From positions 1 to 64,000 of the forward strand of contig CAYWRM010000007.1 of assembly GCA_964460905.1 (NCBI GenBank): a stretch of 64,000 bases of DNA. Reading direction: 5' to 3'. The stretch comes from GCA-002708315 sp964460905. GTDB taxonomy: Bacteria > Bacteroidota > Bacteroidia > Bacteroidales > F082. The notes beneath the pieces are model-generated. The model saw only the letters and a program-made list of their open reading frames with translations, searched no databases and had not been told where the DNA came from. Position numbers and translations under genes: made by a program. Of the stretch, positions 53,842 through 62,337 are shown one piece after another. How positions within the stretch are numbered: position 1 is the first letter of the stretch; every line of letters starts with the position of its first letter.

Positions 53842-54672
53842 TTAGAATTGAAATATTAACGATGCTTGTGGTGAAAATCCTAGTGATTCGTGCATAATTG
53901 CAGAAATATCAAATACAAGGTTTTTAATTTTGATGCCAAAACCAAAACTGAATATTTCTTTTCTTGTGGAAAAACCCGTTCTGAAAAAGAATTTTCCTTT
54001 TAACTCGTACTCAAGACCACCACGAAAAATTACAGGATTAATTGCTGTACTTTTTTCAGCCTCAACAGTTGCTAAAAAAACATCCGATATATGCCATGCA
54101 AATCCAACACGGTATATTGCAGGTAGTTTTTCATCTTCATATTCAGCAAGTTTCACCATAATTGGATTAAAAACCCAGGCTCCAATTGTAACTCTATCAC
54201 TTATTTCAGTTTGTATTCCCAGTTCGAAAGTTATACTACCTTTATTCCCATAATTATTGCCTAATGTAGTTTGTATATAATCTAATTGTAGGCCTATCCT
54301 TAATTTTTGGCCGAAAGCTCTTGCATATGCTAAACCTATTTTTTGATCATTATATAAACTGTAGCCAAAATGGTTGTATGTGGCAGCAAAAACACCATAT
54401 TTTGTGGGAATAATGCCCGCTATACTTTTTGAACTAAGCTCATTGATAAGAAAGCGGTTTTCATAATATATGCCCACAACGGGTTTTTCGAATAAGGCTA
54501 TACCTGCCTGATTATTCATTGCTGCCCAAAAATCAGTAATCGCTACTGACGAGCGTCCCATTCCTGCCGAACGCGAACCAATTGGATAATTATAGCCTGT
54601 GGCTAAACAAGAATTAGGTGTGGCTAAAACCACCACCACGATTGTTAAAAATATCTTAAAATAATTCTGCAT
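53842..54672 (-). CDS. PorV/PorQ-like outer-membrane protein
   Basis: A 276-residue protein with a signal peptide (residues 1-24, ending SCLATG). The opening YPIGSRSAGMGRSSVAITDFWAAMNNQAG is the conserved plug-like start of the PorV/PorQ/UPF0164 group, and a FadL-like barrel of alternating strands runs to the terminal phenylalanine of SLIFQF. Some members shuttle T9SS cargo; others have no known role. It is translationally coupled with the HhH protein gene 2 bases downstream, suggesting a joint function in the outer membrane. Its own start is preceded by the region holding MITE copy 2 (opposite orientation of genes). Confidence 0.78.
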   Translation of the reverse strand: MQNYFKIFLTIVVVVLATPNSCLATGYNYPIGSRSAGMGRSSVAITDFWAAMNNQAGIALFEKPVVGIYYENRFLINELSSKSIAGIIPTKYGVFAATYNHFGYSLYNDQKIGLAYARAFGQKLRIGLQLDYIQTTLGNNYGNKGSITFELGIQTEISDRVTIGAWVFNPIMVKLAEYEDEKLPAIYRVGFAWHISDVFLATVEAEKSTAINPVIFRGGLEYELKGKFFFRTGFSTRKEIFSFGFGIKIKNLVFDISAIMHESLGFSPQASLIFQF

Positions 54673-55034
54673 CTAAATAAAGGGTTAATTTTGAAATACA
54701 GATTATTAGGGTCATCCGTTATGAACGGTATAAATGTAATAAAAAAAAGCTTTAAAATAGAAATTAATAGAAATATCGTTACTAATCAGTGTCAAATTAA
54801 AAAATATATAATAGTTATAATGTTTTGACAAATAATAACAGATTATACTTTGAGCGCCTTTGTGATGTGCTTTGAGCATCTTTGTGGTAAAATTTTAACC
54901 ACGAAGGATCACCAAGTAATGCACAAAGGTAACACAAAGAAAAAAATATAATTGTTAACTGACTGACTTTTACAAACAATTAACATACTGATTAGTTACG
55001 AAATATCAAATATTAAAACTTTAACTTAAATACT
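54673..55034. other. intergenic region occupied mainly by MITE copy 2
   Basis: Of 362 bases, 222 are the MITE-like element and 16 its flanking duplication. The first 97 bases form the upstream region of the PorV-like gene, and the last 27 contain only AT-rich sequence before the DUF2461 ATG. No coding sequence is present. Confidence 0.6.
54778..54999. mobile_element. MITE-like element, copy 2 (222 bp) with 8-bp target duplication
   Basis: The ends GTTACTAATCAGT and ACTGATTAGTTAC are inverted repeats with one mismatch in 13. GAAATATC stands immediately outside both ends (54770-54777 and 55000-55007), an exact 8-bp target-site duplication. Inside, a long imperfect palindrome is centred on TGGTAAAATTTTAACCA near 54893 (CTTTGTGG...CCACGAAGG, then CACAAAGG). 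No open frame of note is present. It shares most of its sequence with copy 1 at 26165-26382. Confidence 0.82.
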
Positions 55035-55688
55035 ATGTGCAAAAAAGTTCTTAAATTTTTAGTTGATCTAAAGGAAAATAATGACAGGGATTGGTTTAAA
55101 GCTAATAAACAATATTACGAAGAGGCAAGAAATGAGTTTAAAGAAATGGTTGAAAATCTTATACCGGAATTGGCACTTACAAATCCATTACTGGCAAACC
55201 TGGAGGCTAAGGATACTATCTTTAGGATTTACAGGGATGTGAGGTTCTCTAAAGATAAAAGTCCTTATAAGGTAGCCATGGGTGCTAATATGGCACCAGG
55301 AGGTAGAAAATCAGTATTGGCAGGTCATTATTTTCACATTGAACCTGGCAATAGTTTTCTTGCTGGTGGATCGTATTGCCCACCTAGTGAACAGCTTAAA
55401 AATATCCGATCAGAAATTTATTATAATAGTCAGGAATTCAAGGAAATTATAAATTACGGTGATTTTAAAAACCTATTTGGTGAAATTACAGGAGATAAAC
55501 TTAAACGATCTCCTCTTGGTTTTCCTAAAGATTTTGAAGATGTTGAACTTCTCAAGTTTAAGGATTACACAATTTTCCATAAAATTGATGATGAAACTAT
55601 TCAAAAACCTGATTTTCTTGCAATATCATTAGGTATTTTTGAAAAGATGAATCCCTTTATTGGGTTTTTGAATAGGGCGATAGGATAG
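55035..55688 (+). CDS. DUF2461 (TIGR02453) family protein
   Basis: A 217-residue soluble protein matching DUF2461: FLVDLKENNDRDWFKANKQYY near the N-terminus, IFRIYRDVRFSKDKSPYK around residues 65-82, GHYFHIEPGNSFLAGGSYCP in the middle, and LKRSPLGFPKDF. No enzymatic role is established. The start codon is 36 bases beyond the right end of MITE copy 2, so its promoter may be partly element-borne. It is monocistronic. Confidence 0.88.
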   Translation: MCKKVLKFLVDLKENNDRDWFKANKQYYEEARNEFKEMVENLIPELALTNPLLANLEAKDTIFRIYRDVRFSKDKSPYKVAMGANMAPGGRKSVLAGHYFHIEPGNSFLAGGSYCPPSEQLKNIRSEIYYNSQEFKEIINYGDFKNLFGEITGDKLKRSPLGFPKDFEDVELLKFKDYTIFHKIDDETIQKPDFLAISLGIFEKMNPFIGFLNRAIG

Positions 55689-55822
55689 AAGAGTAAATAG
55701 ACAAATAAACAAGTGGATTCTTGGGCTATTTGTTCTGAATCAAATATTAATTTATTGTATCATAAACTAATTTCTGCAACCCTCGATAAACTATCTTGTC
55801 ATTGATAGCAGAAGAATAACTT

Positions 55823-56371
55823 TTGAAAGTGTATCCTGAGAAGAACAGGGAAATAATAGAAAAGAGCCGTAAAGGGAATTTAAAAGCCCAGTACCAATTG
55901 TATAACAAATATGCAAAGGCAATGCTAAATGTTAGTTATAGGTTAATGGGTACAATTGAAAGCGCTGAAGATATACTTCAGGATGCCTTTACAGAAGCAT
56001 TTAAGATGTTACACACATATCGTTATGATTCGTCATTCGGCGCCTGGTTTAAAAGAATAGTTGTAAATAAATGTATAAATGAAATAAAACGAAGTAAGGC
56101 AGATTTAAAGTATTACGATGATATGACTCAGTTTAACTCACATACAAACATAGAAGAAAAACTTCCTGAATTAAGTGTTGAATCAGTAAAGAAAGCCATG
56201 GAAAAACTTCCTCAGGGTAACCGGGTTATCTTCTCACTTTACCTGTTGGAAGGGTACGATCACAGGGAAATTGCTCAAATTCTAAATACAAGTGAAAGCA
56301 ACTCTAAATCACAGTATATGAGGGCTAAAAGAAGAATCAGGGAAATTTTAAATACTACAAGTCATGACTAA
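55823..56371 (+). CDS. ECF-type RNA polymerase sigma factor
   Basis: A 182-residue sigma-70-family factor with region 2 at about 20-90 (LYNKYAKAMLNVSYRLMG, AEDILQDAFTEAFKML, FGAWFKRIVVNKCINEIKR). Region 4 is at about 118-175 (AMEKLPQGNRVIFSLYLLEGY, then the DHREIAQILNTSES recognition helix). The frame lacks ATG; TTG at 55823 or GTG at 55829 begins it. It overlaps the next gene by 8 bases, and that gene looks like its anti-sigma partner. It heads an operon of surface proteins. Confidence 0.9.
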   Translation: MKVYPEKNREIIEKSRKGNLKAQYQLYNKYAKAMLNVSYRLMGTIESAEDILQDAFTEAFKMLHTYRYDSSFGAWFKRIVVNKCINEIKRSKADLKYYDDMTQFNSHTNIEEKLPELSVESVKKAMEKLPQGNRVIFSLYLLEGYDHREIAQILNTSESNSKSQYMRAKRRIREILNTTSHD

Positions 56372-56930
56372 CGATAAGCTAGAACAATATATTCTAAATA
56401 ATAGAAATGAGTTCGATACACTTGAACCTTCTGAGGACATATGGGATGGTATTGTTAAAGAAAAGCCTAAACAGAAGATATTTATCTTGAGTAAGCTGAA
56501 ATGGGTTGCACGTGTAGCTGCTGCTATACTAATTTTTATTGGAAGTTATTATTTCCATGAATATAGAAGTCAAAAACAACAGTTAAGTAGCCATAACGAA
56601 GAAATTAATAAGAATACTAATCTTTACAACAACTTAATTGAAGCTGAGCTATATTACACAGCACAAATTGGTATTGAAACGGAAAAATTTTATCAATTAA
56701 CTGCAGGAGACTTTTTGGTTCGTGAAGAAATTCAGAATGAATTAAAGGAACTGGATAGAGAGTTTAGTGAATTGAAAGAAGATTTAAGCGATAATGCGGA
56801 TAATGAAGATATCATTGCGGCAATGATTCAAAATTACCGACTAAAACTAAGGATATTGCAAGATATGATGTTTCAACTAAAACAGGTTAAAAAAGAAAAA
56901 AGCACTAGTGATGAAATCAAACTTATTTAA
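56364..56930 (+). CDS. probable membrane anti-sigma factor
   Basis: A 188-residue single-pass protein. The N-terminal cytoplasmic part (about 1-47; LEPSEDIWDGIVKEKPKQK) precedes one membrane helix (WVARVAAAILIFIGSYYF), and a largely helical, charged periplasmic part follows. There is no zinc-binding HxxxCxxC motif, so it is not a ZAS-type anti-sigma. The call rests on topology and the 8-base overlap with the sigma gene. It overlaps the next gene by 20 bases. Release of sigma probably involves proteolysis or periplasmic sensing; this is inferred. Confidence 0.7.
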   Translation: MTNDKLEQYILNNRNEFDTLEPSEDIWDGIVKEKPKQKIFILSKLKWVARVAAAILIFIGSYYFHEYRSQKQQLSSHNEEINKNTNLYNNLIEAELYYTAQIGIETEKFYQLTAGDFLVREEIQNELKELDREFSELKEDLSDNADNEDIIAAMIQNYRLKLRILQDMMFQLKQVKKEKSTSDEIKLI

Positions 56931-58014
56931 ATTAATTCCGGTATTATATTTCCTGTTGCTGCTTTCTGTATCAGCAAGAGGACAGTCGTTTAGCAAAGAG
57001 AACAAGATTGTGCGTTCATTTGTTTTAACAAATGATACTGAAATTGAAATTACCAATAAATATGGTGATATTAATCTTGAGAGTTGGGACAATGATTCAA
57101 TCAGGATTGAAATTAACTACAAGGTAACCTCCACAAAGGAGTCTAAACTTGATAAAACATTCAATGCGATTAATTTCGATTTTAATGCAAATCAATATTA
57201 TATTATTGCAAAAACTGTTTTCGAAGGCAAGGGCTCATTTTGGACAGATGTTTCTGATATTGCAAATAATATGTTTGCCGGTGGTACTTATACATCCATT
57301 GATTACACTATTTACATACCTGCAGATAAGAGAATTAACCTAACCCTTAAATATGGTAACGTTTATATGGCCAATTATGATGGATATTTTAAACTTTCAC
57401 TTTCCAATGGTGATTTTAAAGCACATAACCTTGATGGAGAAGTAGAATTAGATATTACATTTGGAGATGCAACTATAAACAAAATTGAAGATGGTAAAGT
57501 AAAAATTAGTTATGGTACTTTTAGTCTTGAAAATTCAAACAAGTTGTCAATAATAGGGCAATCGGCCGAATTTGATTTAGGAGTTATTAATAACTTGGTA
57601 ATTGACTCAAAACGTGATAAAGTAACAATAGAAGAGATAGGCGATATAAGTGGTGTGACCTATTTTAGTAGGTTAGTTATTGATGATGTAGTGTATAAGC
57701 TGGACTTATCAACAAAATACGGTAGTGTTAAGCTTAAGGAAATAAGTTCAAAGGTAAAAAAAGTACAACTATCATCATATAGCACAACTGTTAATATGTT
57801 TTTTAGAAACGATTATAACTATTTCATAAGCCTTACCAGCAATGATAAGGCAGATGTTACTTATTCGGCTAATATGGGTGAGTTTAAAACGAAGAAGTTG
57901 CCAGGTAAAGAAAACATCATGCAAGCCGAATGTGTGATTGGTGAAAAAAATATAGCAGTTCCGGTAGTTATTGATGTAAAATCAGGTTTTGTAACCTTAA
58001 AAATTAAAGATTAA
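56911..58014 (+). CDS. DUF4097-like exported beta-helix protein
   Basis: A 367-residue protein with a signal peptide (about 1-25, ending SARGQ) and repeated short strands in DUF4097 style. Examples are LTNDTEIEITNKYGDINLESWD, YGNVYMANYDGYFKLSLSNGDF, ITFGDATINKIEDGKVKISYG and LSTKYGSVKLKEISS. Such parallel beta structures occur in adhesin-like surface proteins with no known enzyme activity. The ATG at 56911 is used; the in-frame GTG three bases earlier is also possible. It is the third gene of the sigma operon and is probably controlled by it. Confidence 0.75.
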   Translation: MKSNLFKLIPVLYFLLLLSVSARGQSFSKENKIVRSFVLTNDTEIEITNKYGDINLESWDNDSIRIEINYKVTSTKESKLDKTFNAINFDFNANQYYIIAKTVFEGKGSFWTDVSDIANNMFAGGTYTSIDYTIYIPADKRINLTLKYGNVYMANYDGYFKLSLSNGDFKAHNLDGEVELDITFGDATINKIEDGKVKISYGTFSLENSNKLSIIGQSAEFDLGVINNLVIDSKRDKVTIEEIGDISGVTYFSRLVIDDVVYKLDLSTKYGSVKLKEISSKVKKVQLSSYSTTVNMFFRNDYNYFISLTSNDKADVTYSANMGEFKTKKLPGKENIMQAECVIGEKNIAVPVVIDVKSGFVTLKIKD

Positions 58015-58080
58015 TTTTTGATTAAATGTAACCCTTGAATTATTTGATTGTCTTTAGGGTTATCAATAAAGATATTTATT

Positions 58081-58866
58081 ATGAAACAAATAAAGATCAG
58101 AATTATAATAGGAACAATAGCATTTCTTACCTTGGTTGCATTTTCTAGTACAGGTTGTAGAAAGTTCCCATATTTAGAAGGAAACGGAAATGTATCAAGT
58201 GAGACGAGAATTTCGGTTTCGTTTAACAGAATTGATAATCAAGGTGATTTCAATGTTTACTATGAATACGATAGTACCTTTCGTGTTACTGTTGAAGCGG
58301 AGTCAAACTTGATTCCTTATATACGTACAATTGTAAAAGGGAATACATTACAGATTGATACTCGTGAGAATATCAATAACAATTACGCAATGAAGGTTAC
58401 AGTATATTCACCAGTAATGAAAGGAGTTATATTAAGTGGTTCTGGATTGATTAATGCTGGATCAGTTGTTGAAGATAACTTTGAAGTTAAGTTAAGCGGA
58501 TCAGGAATTATTTATGGTGATATTATTTCTCATTCTTTCCATGCTCTTATATCGGGTTCTGGAGAAATTGACTTTGAAGTAAATTCTGAAAATACTATTG
58601 CAATAATTAGTGGATCAGGAAATATTAAGATGATAGGTGAATCAACTTTTGGTGATTATCTTATTTCAGGATCCGGTAATATTGAGTCTTATAATTTGCA
58701 AATGGACGAATGTACTGCAAAAATAAGTGGGTCAGGGAATATGTACACTAATGTAGCTAATTATATAAATGTTACAATATCAGGGAGTGGTAATTTTTTC
58801 TATGTTGGATCTCCAACTATTAATTCAGTTATAACAGGGTCAGGTAATGTAATACATGGGAACTAA
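58081..58866 (+). CDS. head-GIN domain lipoprotein (DUF2807)
   Basis: A 261-residue lipoprotein; the signal ends at FSSTGC (Cys about 22). The mature part has the DUF2807/head GIN domain, formed by repeated ISGSG-type turns: LSGSGLINAG, LSGSGIIYGD, ISGSGEIDFE, ISGSGNIKM, ISGSGNIESY, ISGSGNMYT and ISGSGNFFY. The repeat has a period of about 20 residues, a parallel beta-helix pattern. A surface or periplasmic adhesin-like role is presumed in this phylum. The ATG at 58081 starts directly with the signal. It lies in the sigma operon and is followed by an outer-membrane gene after one base. Confidence 0.88.
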   Translation: MKQIKIRIIIGTIAFLTLVAFSSTGCRKFPYLEGNGNVSSETRISVSFNRIDNQGDFNVYYEYDSTFRVTVEAESNLIPYIRTIVKGNTLQIDTRENINNNYAMKVTVYSPVMKGVILSGSGLINAGSVVEDNFEVKLSGSGIIYGDIISHSFHALISGSGEIDFEVNSENTIAIISGSGNIKMIGESTFGDYLISGSGNIESYNLQMDECTAKISGSGNMYTNVANYINVTISGSGNFFYVGSPTINSVITGSGNVIHGN

Positions 58867-58867
58867 T

Positions 58868-59383
58868 ATGAAAAGACTATTACCAATAATATTACTCTGT
58901 ATAATAGGATTTTCCTCACAATCACAGAGCTTTGAAAGGCAAATAGGTTTGCGGCTTGGTGTAATGTCTGGCATCACCGGAAAGGTTATTAAAGACAAAA
59001 ACACTGCCATTGAAGGAACTCTTGGTTTCCGCAAAGGAGGTGTTCAATTATATACTCTTCTTGAGGCATATAAGGTGTTGGATGGTAATACAAACCAAAG
59101 TTGGTTTCTGTATTTTGGAGGTGGAGCTCATTTGGGATTTGTTAATGGATATAACCGTGTACGCAGATGGTCAAATTCAACAGGATATTATTGGGAGGAA
59201 GAGCGTACAGCAGGTCCGGTAATAGGCCTTGATGCCATTATGGGTATTGAGTATAATTTTAAGGCACTACCAATAGCATTATTTTTTGAAATTAAACCTT
59301 TAGTAGAATTGCAATCATTCAATAAAATCAGAACCAACTTCTATGATAGTGGTTTAGGAATAGTATATAGATTTAATAATTAA
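58868..59383 (+). CDS. small outer-membrane beta-barrel protein
   Basis: A 171-residue protein with a signal peptide ending SSQSQ (about 1-19) and strands such as QIGLRLGVMSGITGKVIK, WFLYFGGGAHLGFVNGYN and GPVIGLDAIMGIEYNFK. It ends GLGIVYRFNN, consistent with an 8-strand barrel of OmpW or porin-like size. The start at 58868 is one base beyond the stop of the GIN lipoprotein gene, indicating coupling. The role is unknown. Confidence 0.72.
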   Translation: MKRLLPIILLCIIGFSSQSQSFERQIGLRLGVMSGITGKVIKDKNTAIEGTLGFRKGGVQLYTLLEAYKVLDGNTNQSWFLYFGGGAHLGFVNGYNRVRRWSNSTGYYWEEERTAGPVIGLDAIMGIEYNFKALPIALFFEIKPLVELQSFNKIRTNFYDSGLGIVYRFNN

Positions 59384-59395
59384 TAGAAAAATAAG

Positions 59396-60082
59396 ATGAA
59401 AACAATTAAAATTTTACATGTAATTCTTGCTTTGTTAGTAGGTTTTTCAGCCATTGGGCAAGATGAAGAACAGGAAATGAAAACACTATTTAAGAAATCG
59501 ACAACTGAGAAGATAAATAATGGTGGCTATGGCTCGTTTAGTATTGGATATACACAAATTGATTCGAAGGATGCGCTTCAACTTGGTGGAAGAGTAGCCT
59601 GGATTGCTAATCACAGGTTTGCTTTAGGACTGGTTGGTTATGGTTTTGTTAATGATATTCAAAAGGACTACGATGATGATCCATCTAGCTATTTCCTAGC
59701 AGGAGGATATGGAGGGATATTTTTTGAGCCAATTTTAATGCCAAATAAACCTGTACATGTTTCCTTCCCTATTATACTTGGAGTTGGAGGCATTTCAGCA
59801 GTGGAATCAAATAACTGGGAAAGCTCTCACTACAATTATCAAAACACAAATTACTATTATGATTCAGATGCGTTTTTAGTATTTGAACCGGGTGTTGACG
59901 TTGAGTTTAATATTGTTAAGTTTTTTAGAATTGCAATTGGCGCTTCTTATCGATTAACAAATGGGATTAATTTAAGATATAAATATCTCGACAATAATTT
60001 TAATGAACAAATTATCGAGATTGATAAAAATGCTCTTAACTCATTCACTTTCAATATTGGCTTTAAATTTGGCTGGTTTTAA
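59396..60082 (+). CDS. outer-membrane beta-barrel protein
   Basis: A 228-residue protein with a signal peptide ending SAIGQ (about 1-21), then a short acidic segment and strands such as GYGSFSIGYTQIDSKDALQLGG, HRFALGLVGYGFVND and FRIAIGASYRLTNGINL. The last strand FTFNIGFKFGWF ends in an aromatic, the usual barrel-insertion signal. It closes the sigma operon 12 bases after the previous gene. Function is not recognisable from sequence. Confidence 0.75.
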   Translation: MKTIKILHVILALLVGFSAIGQDEEQEMKTLFKKSTTEKINNGGYGSFSIGYTQIDSKDALQLGGRVAWIANHRFALGLVGYGFVNDIQKDYDDDPSSYFLAGGYGGIFFEPILMPNKPVHVSFPIILGVGGISAVESNNWESSHYNYQNTNYYYDSDAFLVFEPGVDVEFNIVKFFRIAIGASYRLTNGINLRYKYLDNNFNEQIIEIDKNALNSFTFNIGFKFGWF

Positions 60083-60113
60083 GCAGATCGGGTAATTGAA
60101 ATATAACTAATAT

Positions 60114-60163
60114 ATTGTCCACTAAGGTATTTGCAGAGTTTTGCGAATACTTTAGTGGACAAT
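60114..60163. terminator. strong bidirectional hairpin between convergent genes
   Basis: Arms 60114-60134 and 60143-60163 are complementary at 19 of 21 positions, the remaining two forming G-T pairs on one strand, with an 8-base loop AGAGTTTT. There is no clear T-run on either side, so it is not a textbook intrinsic terminator. Still, it sits exactly between converging stops (60082 and 60173) and likely ends both transcripts or protects their 3' ends. Confidence 0.6.
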
Positions 60164-60172
60164 CACATATTG

Positions 60173-61294
60173 CTACCTATCACGCATCATTGATACAGGA
60201 GTGCCTTTTTTCAACAGCTGTTTAATTTTATCAAACTCCAAGAATATATTTGTTTGCCCGTTTGAATAAGGTGCTATTTCATAACTGTTATATAAAAAGC
60301 CAATACCACTTCCGTTAATATAAATATTATGATTTGGTACTATACTGTCAACAAAGAAGCCTGCTTCTTTTAAAGGAATACTATAAGGAATACTATAATC
60401 TTTACGAAGCATTTGAGTTAGAATATTTGATAGAGAATCATCAGTGCCTTCTTCGAAAATATCATTGTAAGTTAGGATGCTACTATTATTTAGATTGATA
60501 ATATCGTAAGCAACATTAGTCATACCATGTGCGCCACCTGAGTATGCATACTTAAGATATTCGAAACATAACAGATAGTTGGAGTTAAAGATTACTGACA
60601 TATTTATAGTTTTTTGCCAACTAAAAGAAGCTCCTTTTCCATACCAGTCTTCATTTTGTTTTTTATAATTTGAGAAGTATTCATTTTCAAAATGAGTCAG
60701 CATCGAGTCGGGATTGTTCTCATAAAAATCATTCCCAAAAAAACTGTTGGCAATCAATTGTTTAACAGAATCAACAATTCCAGCCTGGAAATAATTATCT
60801 TTTGGAAATATTAATGTAAGCTCAATTTCCGCAGTTGGCGATTTTACATCCTTAGCAACCAACTTATCTTCAGAATGCAAATAATATATCTCAAAAGGGA
60901 GTGTGCCATTGGGGTAATATTCCTTGAAATTAAAATCAACTTGTCTGTTATCAGGTGTATTCCAGGTTCCTGTAAACGACTTTTTATTAAATGTGCCAAT
61001 AAAAGCATCTGAATTTTGACCCATTTCTTTCAGTTTAGCATTTTCATTAGTTACTTCACCATTAAGACAAATAGTTTTTCCAAAATGCATTTTAGTGTCT
61101 TCATTAATAAACCTATATTGATAGTTTCCTGAGAGTTCATCAAATAACCTTATTATATTTGCTGTAACATGTATATTAGTCCCAATAACTCCTTCGAGCC
61201 TTGTATAGAAAACTGTTTTATCTGTTGCCTGCTGCGACATTGCTACTGTGGATGTCAGTAATATGGAAAAAATAATTAATGACTTTATTTTCAT
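60173..61294 (-). CDS. RsiV/DUF3298-like exported protein
   Basis: A 373-residue protein with a signal peptide (about 1-21, ending VAMSQ). The N-terminal half is DUF4163-like (TFNKKSFTGTWNTPDNRQVDFNF). The C-terminal half has the DUF3298 pattern: FNSNYLLCFEYLKYAYSGGAHG, NLNNSSILTYNDIF and the final IAPYSNGQTNIFLEFDKI. In Bacillus the domain is the lysozyme-binding part of anti-sigma RsiV; here no membrane anchor or sigma-binding domain is present, so it is a soluble periplasmic relative. The ATG at 61294 is favoured over a longer frame to 61357 that would place residues before the signal. Confidence 0.82.
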   Translation of the reverse strand: MKIKSLIIFSILLTSTVAMSQQATDKTVFYTRLEGVIGTNIHVTANIIRLFDELSGNYQYRFINEDTKMHFGKTICLNGEVTNENAKLKEMGQNSDAFIGTFNKKSFTGTWNTPDNRQVDFNFKEYYPNGTLPFEIYYLHSEDKLVAKDVKSPTAEIELTLIFPKDNYFQAGIVDSVKQLIANSFFGNDFYENNPDSMLTHFENEYFSNYKKQNEDWYGKGASFSWQKTINMSVIFNSNYLLCFEYLKYAYSGGAHGMTNVAYDIINLNNSSILTYNDIFEEGTDDSLSNILTQMLRKDYSIPYSIPLKEAGFFVDSIVPNHNIYINGSGIGFLYNSYEIAPYSNGQTNIFLEFDKIKQLLKKGTPVSMMRDR

Positions 61295-61444
61295 TGTGTT
61301 GAATATGTTAAAGGTAAATTTCTGAAAGTCTATTTTGACAAAATTAAAACTAAGCAAAATTAATACTTATTAATATCAAACATTATGATGAGCAACTATT
61401 ATTTTTACTAAAAAAAATATCTTTATTTGTTATTTGATAATAGA

Positions 61445-61476
61445 TTTGATAGGTATTACTATATCTATTAGTTTTG
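61445..61476 (+). promoter_or_regulatory. Bacteroidota-type promoter for the YigZ gene
   Basis: TTTG (61445-61448) and TAGTTTTG (61469-61476), spaced by 20 bases, match -33 and -7 elements. The ATG at 61522 follows with a leader of about 40 bases. This is among the clearest promoters in the window. Confidence 0.55.
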
Positions 61477-61521
61477 CACAAGTCTCAGATTATTATTCTA
61501 ATTATTATAATAGACTGCTGT

Positions 61522-62133
61522 ATGGAAATAAGCGAATACAAGACTTTTACAATTTGTAGTGAGGGGTACTATAAGGATAAAGGCAGTAAATTTATAGCTG
61601 TTGCTTATTACGTAGAGAGTGAGAAGGAAGTTAAGGAAGCTTTATTAATCACAAAAAAAAAGTATCATGATGCTCGTCATCATTGTTATGCATATAGAAT
61701 TAACCCCAAGAGTGAAGTTTCAAGAAGTAGTGATGATGGTGAGCCTTCAGGAACTGCAGGAAAACCAATACTTAATCAAATTTTATCATTTGAACTATAT
61801 AATGTGTTAATTATAGTTGTAAGATATTTTGGCGGAACTAAGCTTGGAGTTAGTGGATTGATATTAGCTTATAAATCGGCTACTCGAGACGCTATACAAG
61901 AAAGCAAGATTGTTAGTAGACACATTACTAGTCAGTTAGAACTAAACTTTGAATATCACTTAATGAATCAGGTGATGAGAGTAATAAAGGAAGAAAATAT
62001 TAAAATAATCAGTCAGGATTATGACAATAATTATAAGATTAAAGTCGAAATAAAAAAAAATACAAAAAATATTGCTCTTTTAAAGTTCGAAAAGATCAGG
62101 GGAGTTACAATAACATTATTGAAAAACAAGTAG
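61522..62133 (+). CDS. YigZ/IMPACT family protein
   Basis: A 203-residue cytoplasmic protein. The N-terminal UPF0029 domain shows KDKGSKFIAVAYYVESEKEV, the DARHHCYAYRI block, RSSDDGEPSGTAGKPIL and VVRYFGGTKLGVSGLILAYK, all signature segments. A short C-terminal ferredoxin-like domain (about 140-200) follows. Bacterial members associate with translation in an undefined way. The ATG at 61522 is supported by the promoter at 61445-61476 and by conservation; an upstream TTG at 61474 is unlikely. A hairpin terminator follows. Confidence 0.9.
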   Translation: MEISEYKTFTICSEGYYKDKGSKFIAVAYYVESEKEVKEALLITKKKYHDARHHCYAYRINPKSEVSRSSDDGEPSGTAGKPILNQILSFELYNVLIIVVRYFGGTKLGVSGLILAYKSATRDAIQESKIVSRHITSQLELNFEYHLMNQVMRVIKEENIKIISQDYDNNYKIKVEIKKNTKNIALLKFEKIRGVTITLLKNK

Positions 62134-62141
62134 ATATAGTA

Positions 62142-62173
62142 TTTTTTAGCTGTACACATATACAGCAAAAAAA
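62142..62173 (+). terminator. intrinsic terminator after the YigZ gene
   Basis: GCTGTA (62149-62154) and TACAGC (62161-62166) form a stem around CACATA, extended by T/A pairs on both sides (TTTTTTA and AAAAAAA). The A/T extension lets it function in either direction. It separates the YigZ transcript from dnaA. Confidence 0.65.
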
Positions 62174-62337
62174 CTAAAAAGTCAAGCGTTTTTTACATTT
62201 TTTATTCAGAATTTTTAACTGATATTTGTTTTCCCTAATAATATGATGAGTACTTCTTCGAAGAATGCTGTGTTTTAACAAATTAGGTTTATTATTAACA
62301 TAAGTATTAAAATTTCGATAAAAATTTACTAAAAAAG

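Noticed and set aside
62134..62337. Replication origin upstream of dnaA
   Set aside because: No cluster of TTATCCACA-like boxes was found on either strand; the hairpin there is better read as the YigZ terminator. GC skew of the whole genome would be needed.
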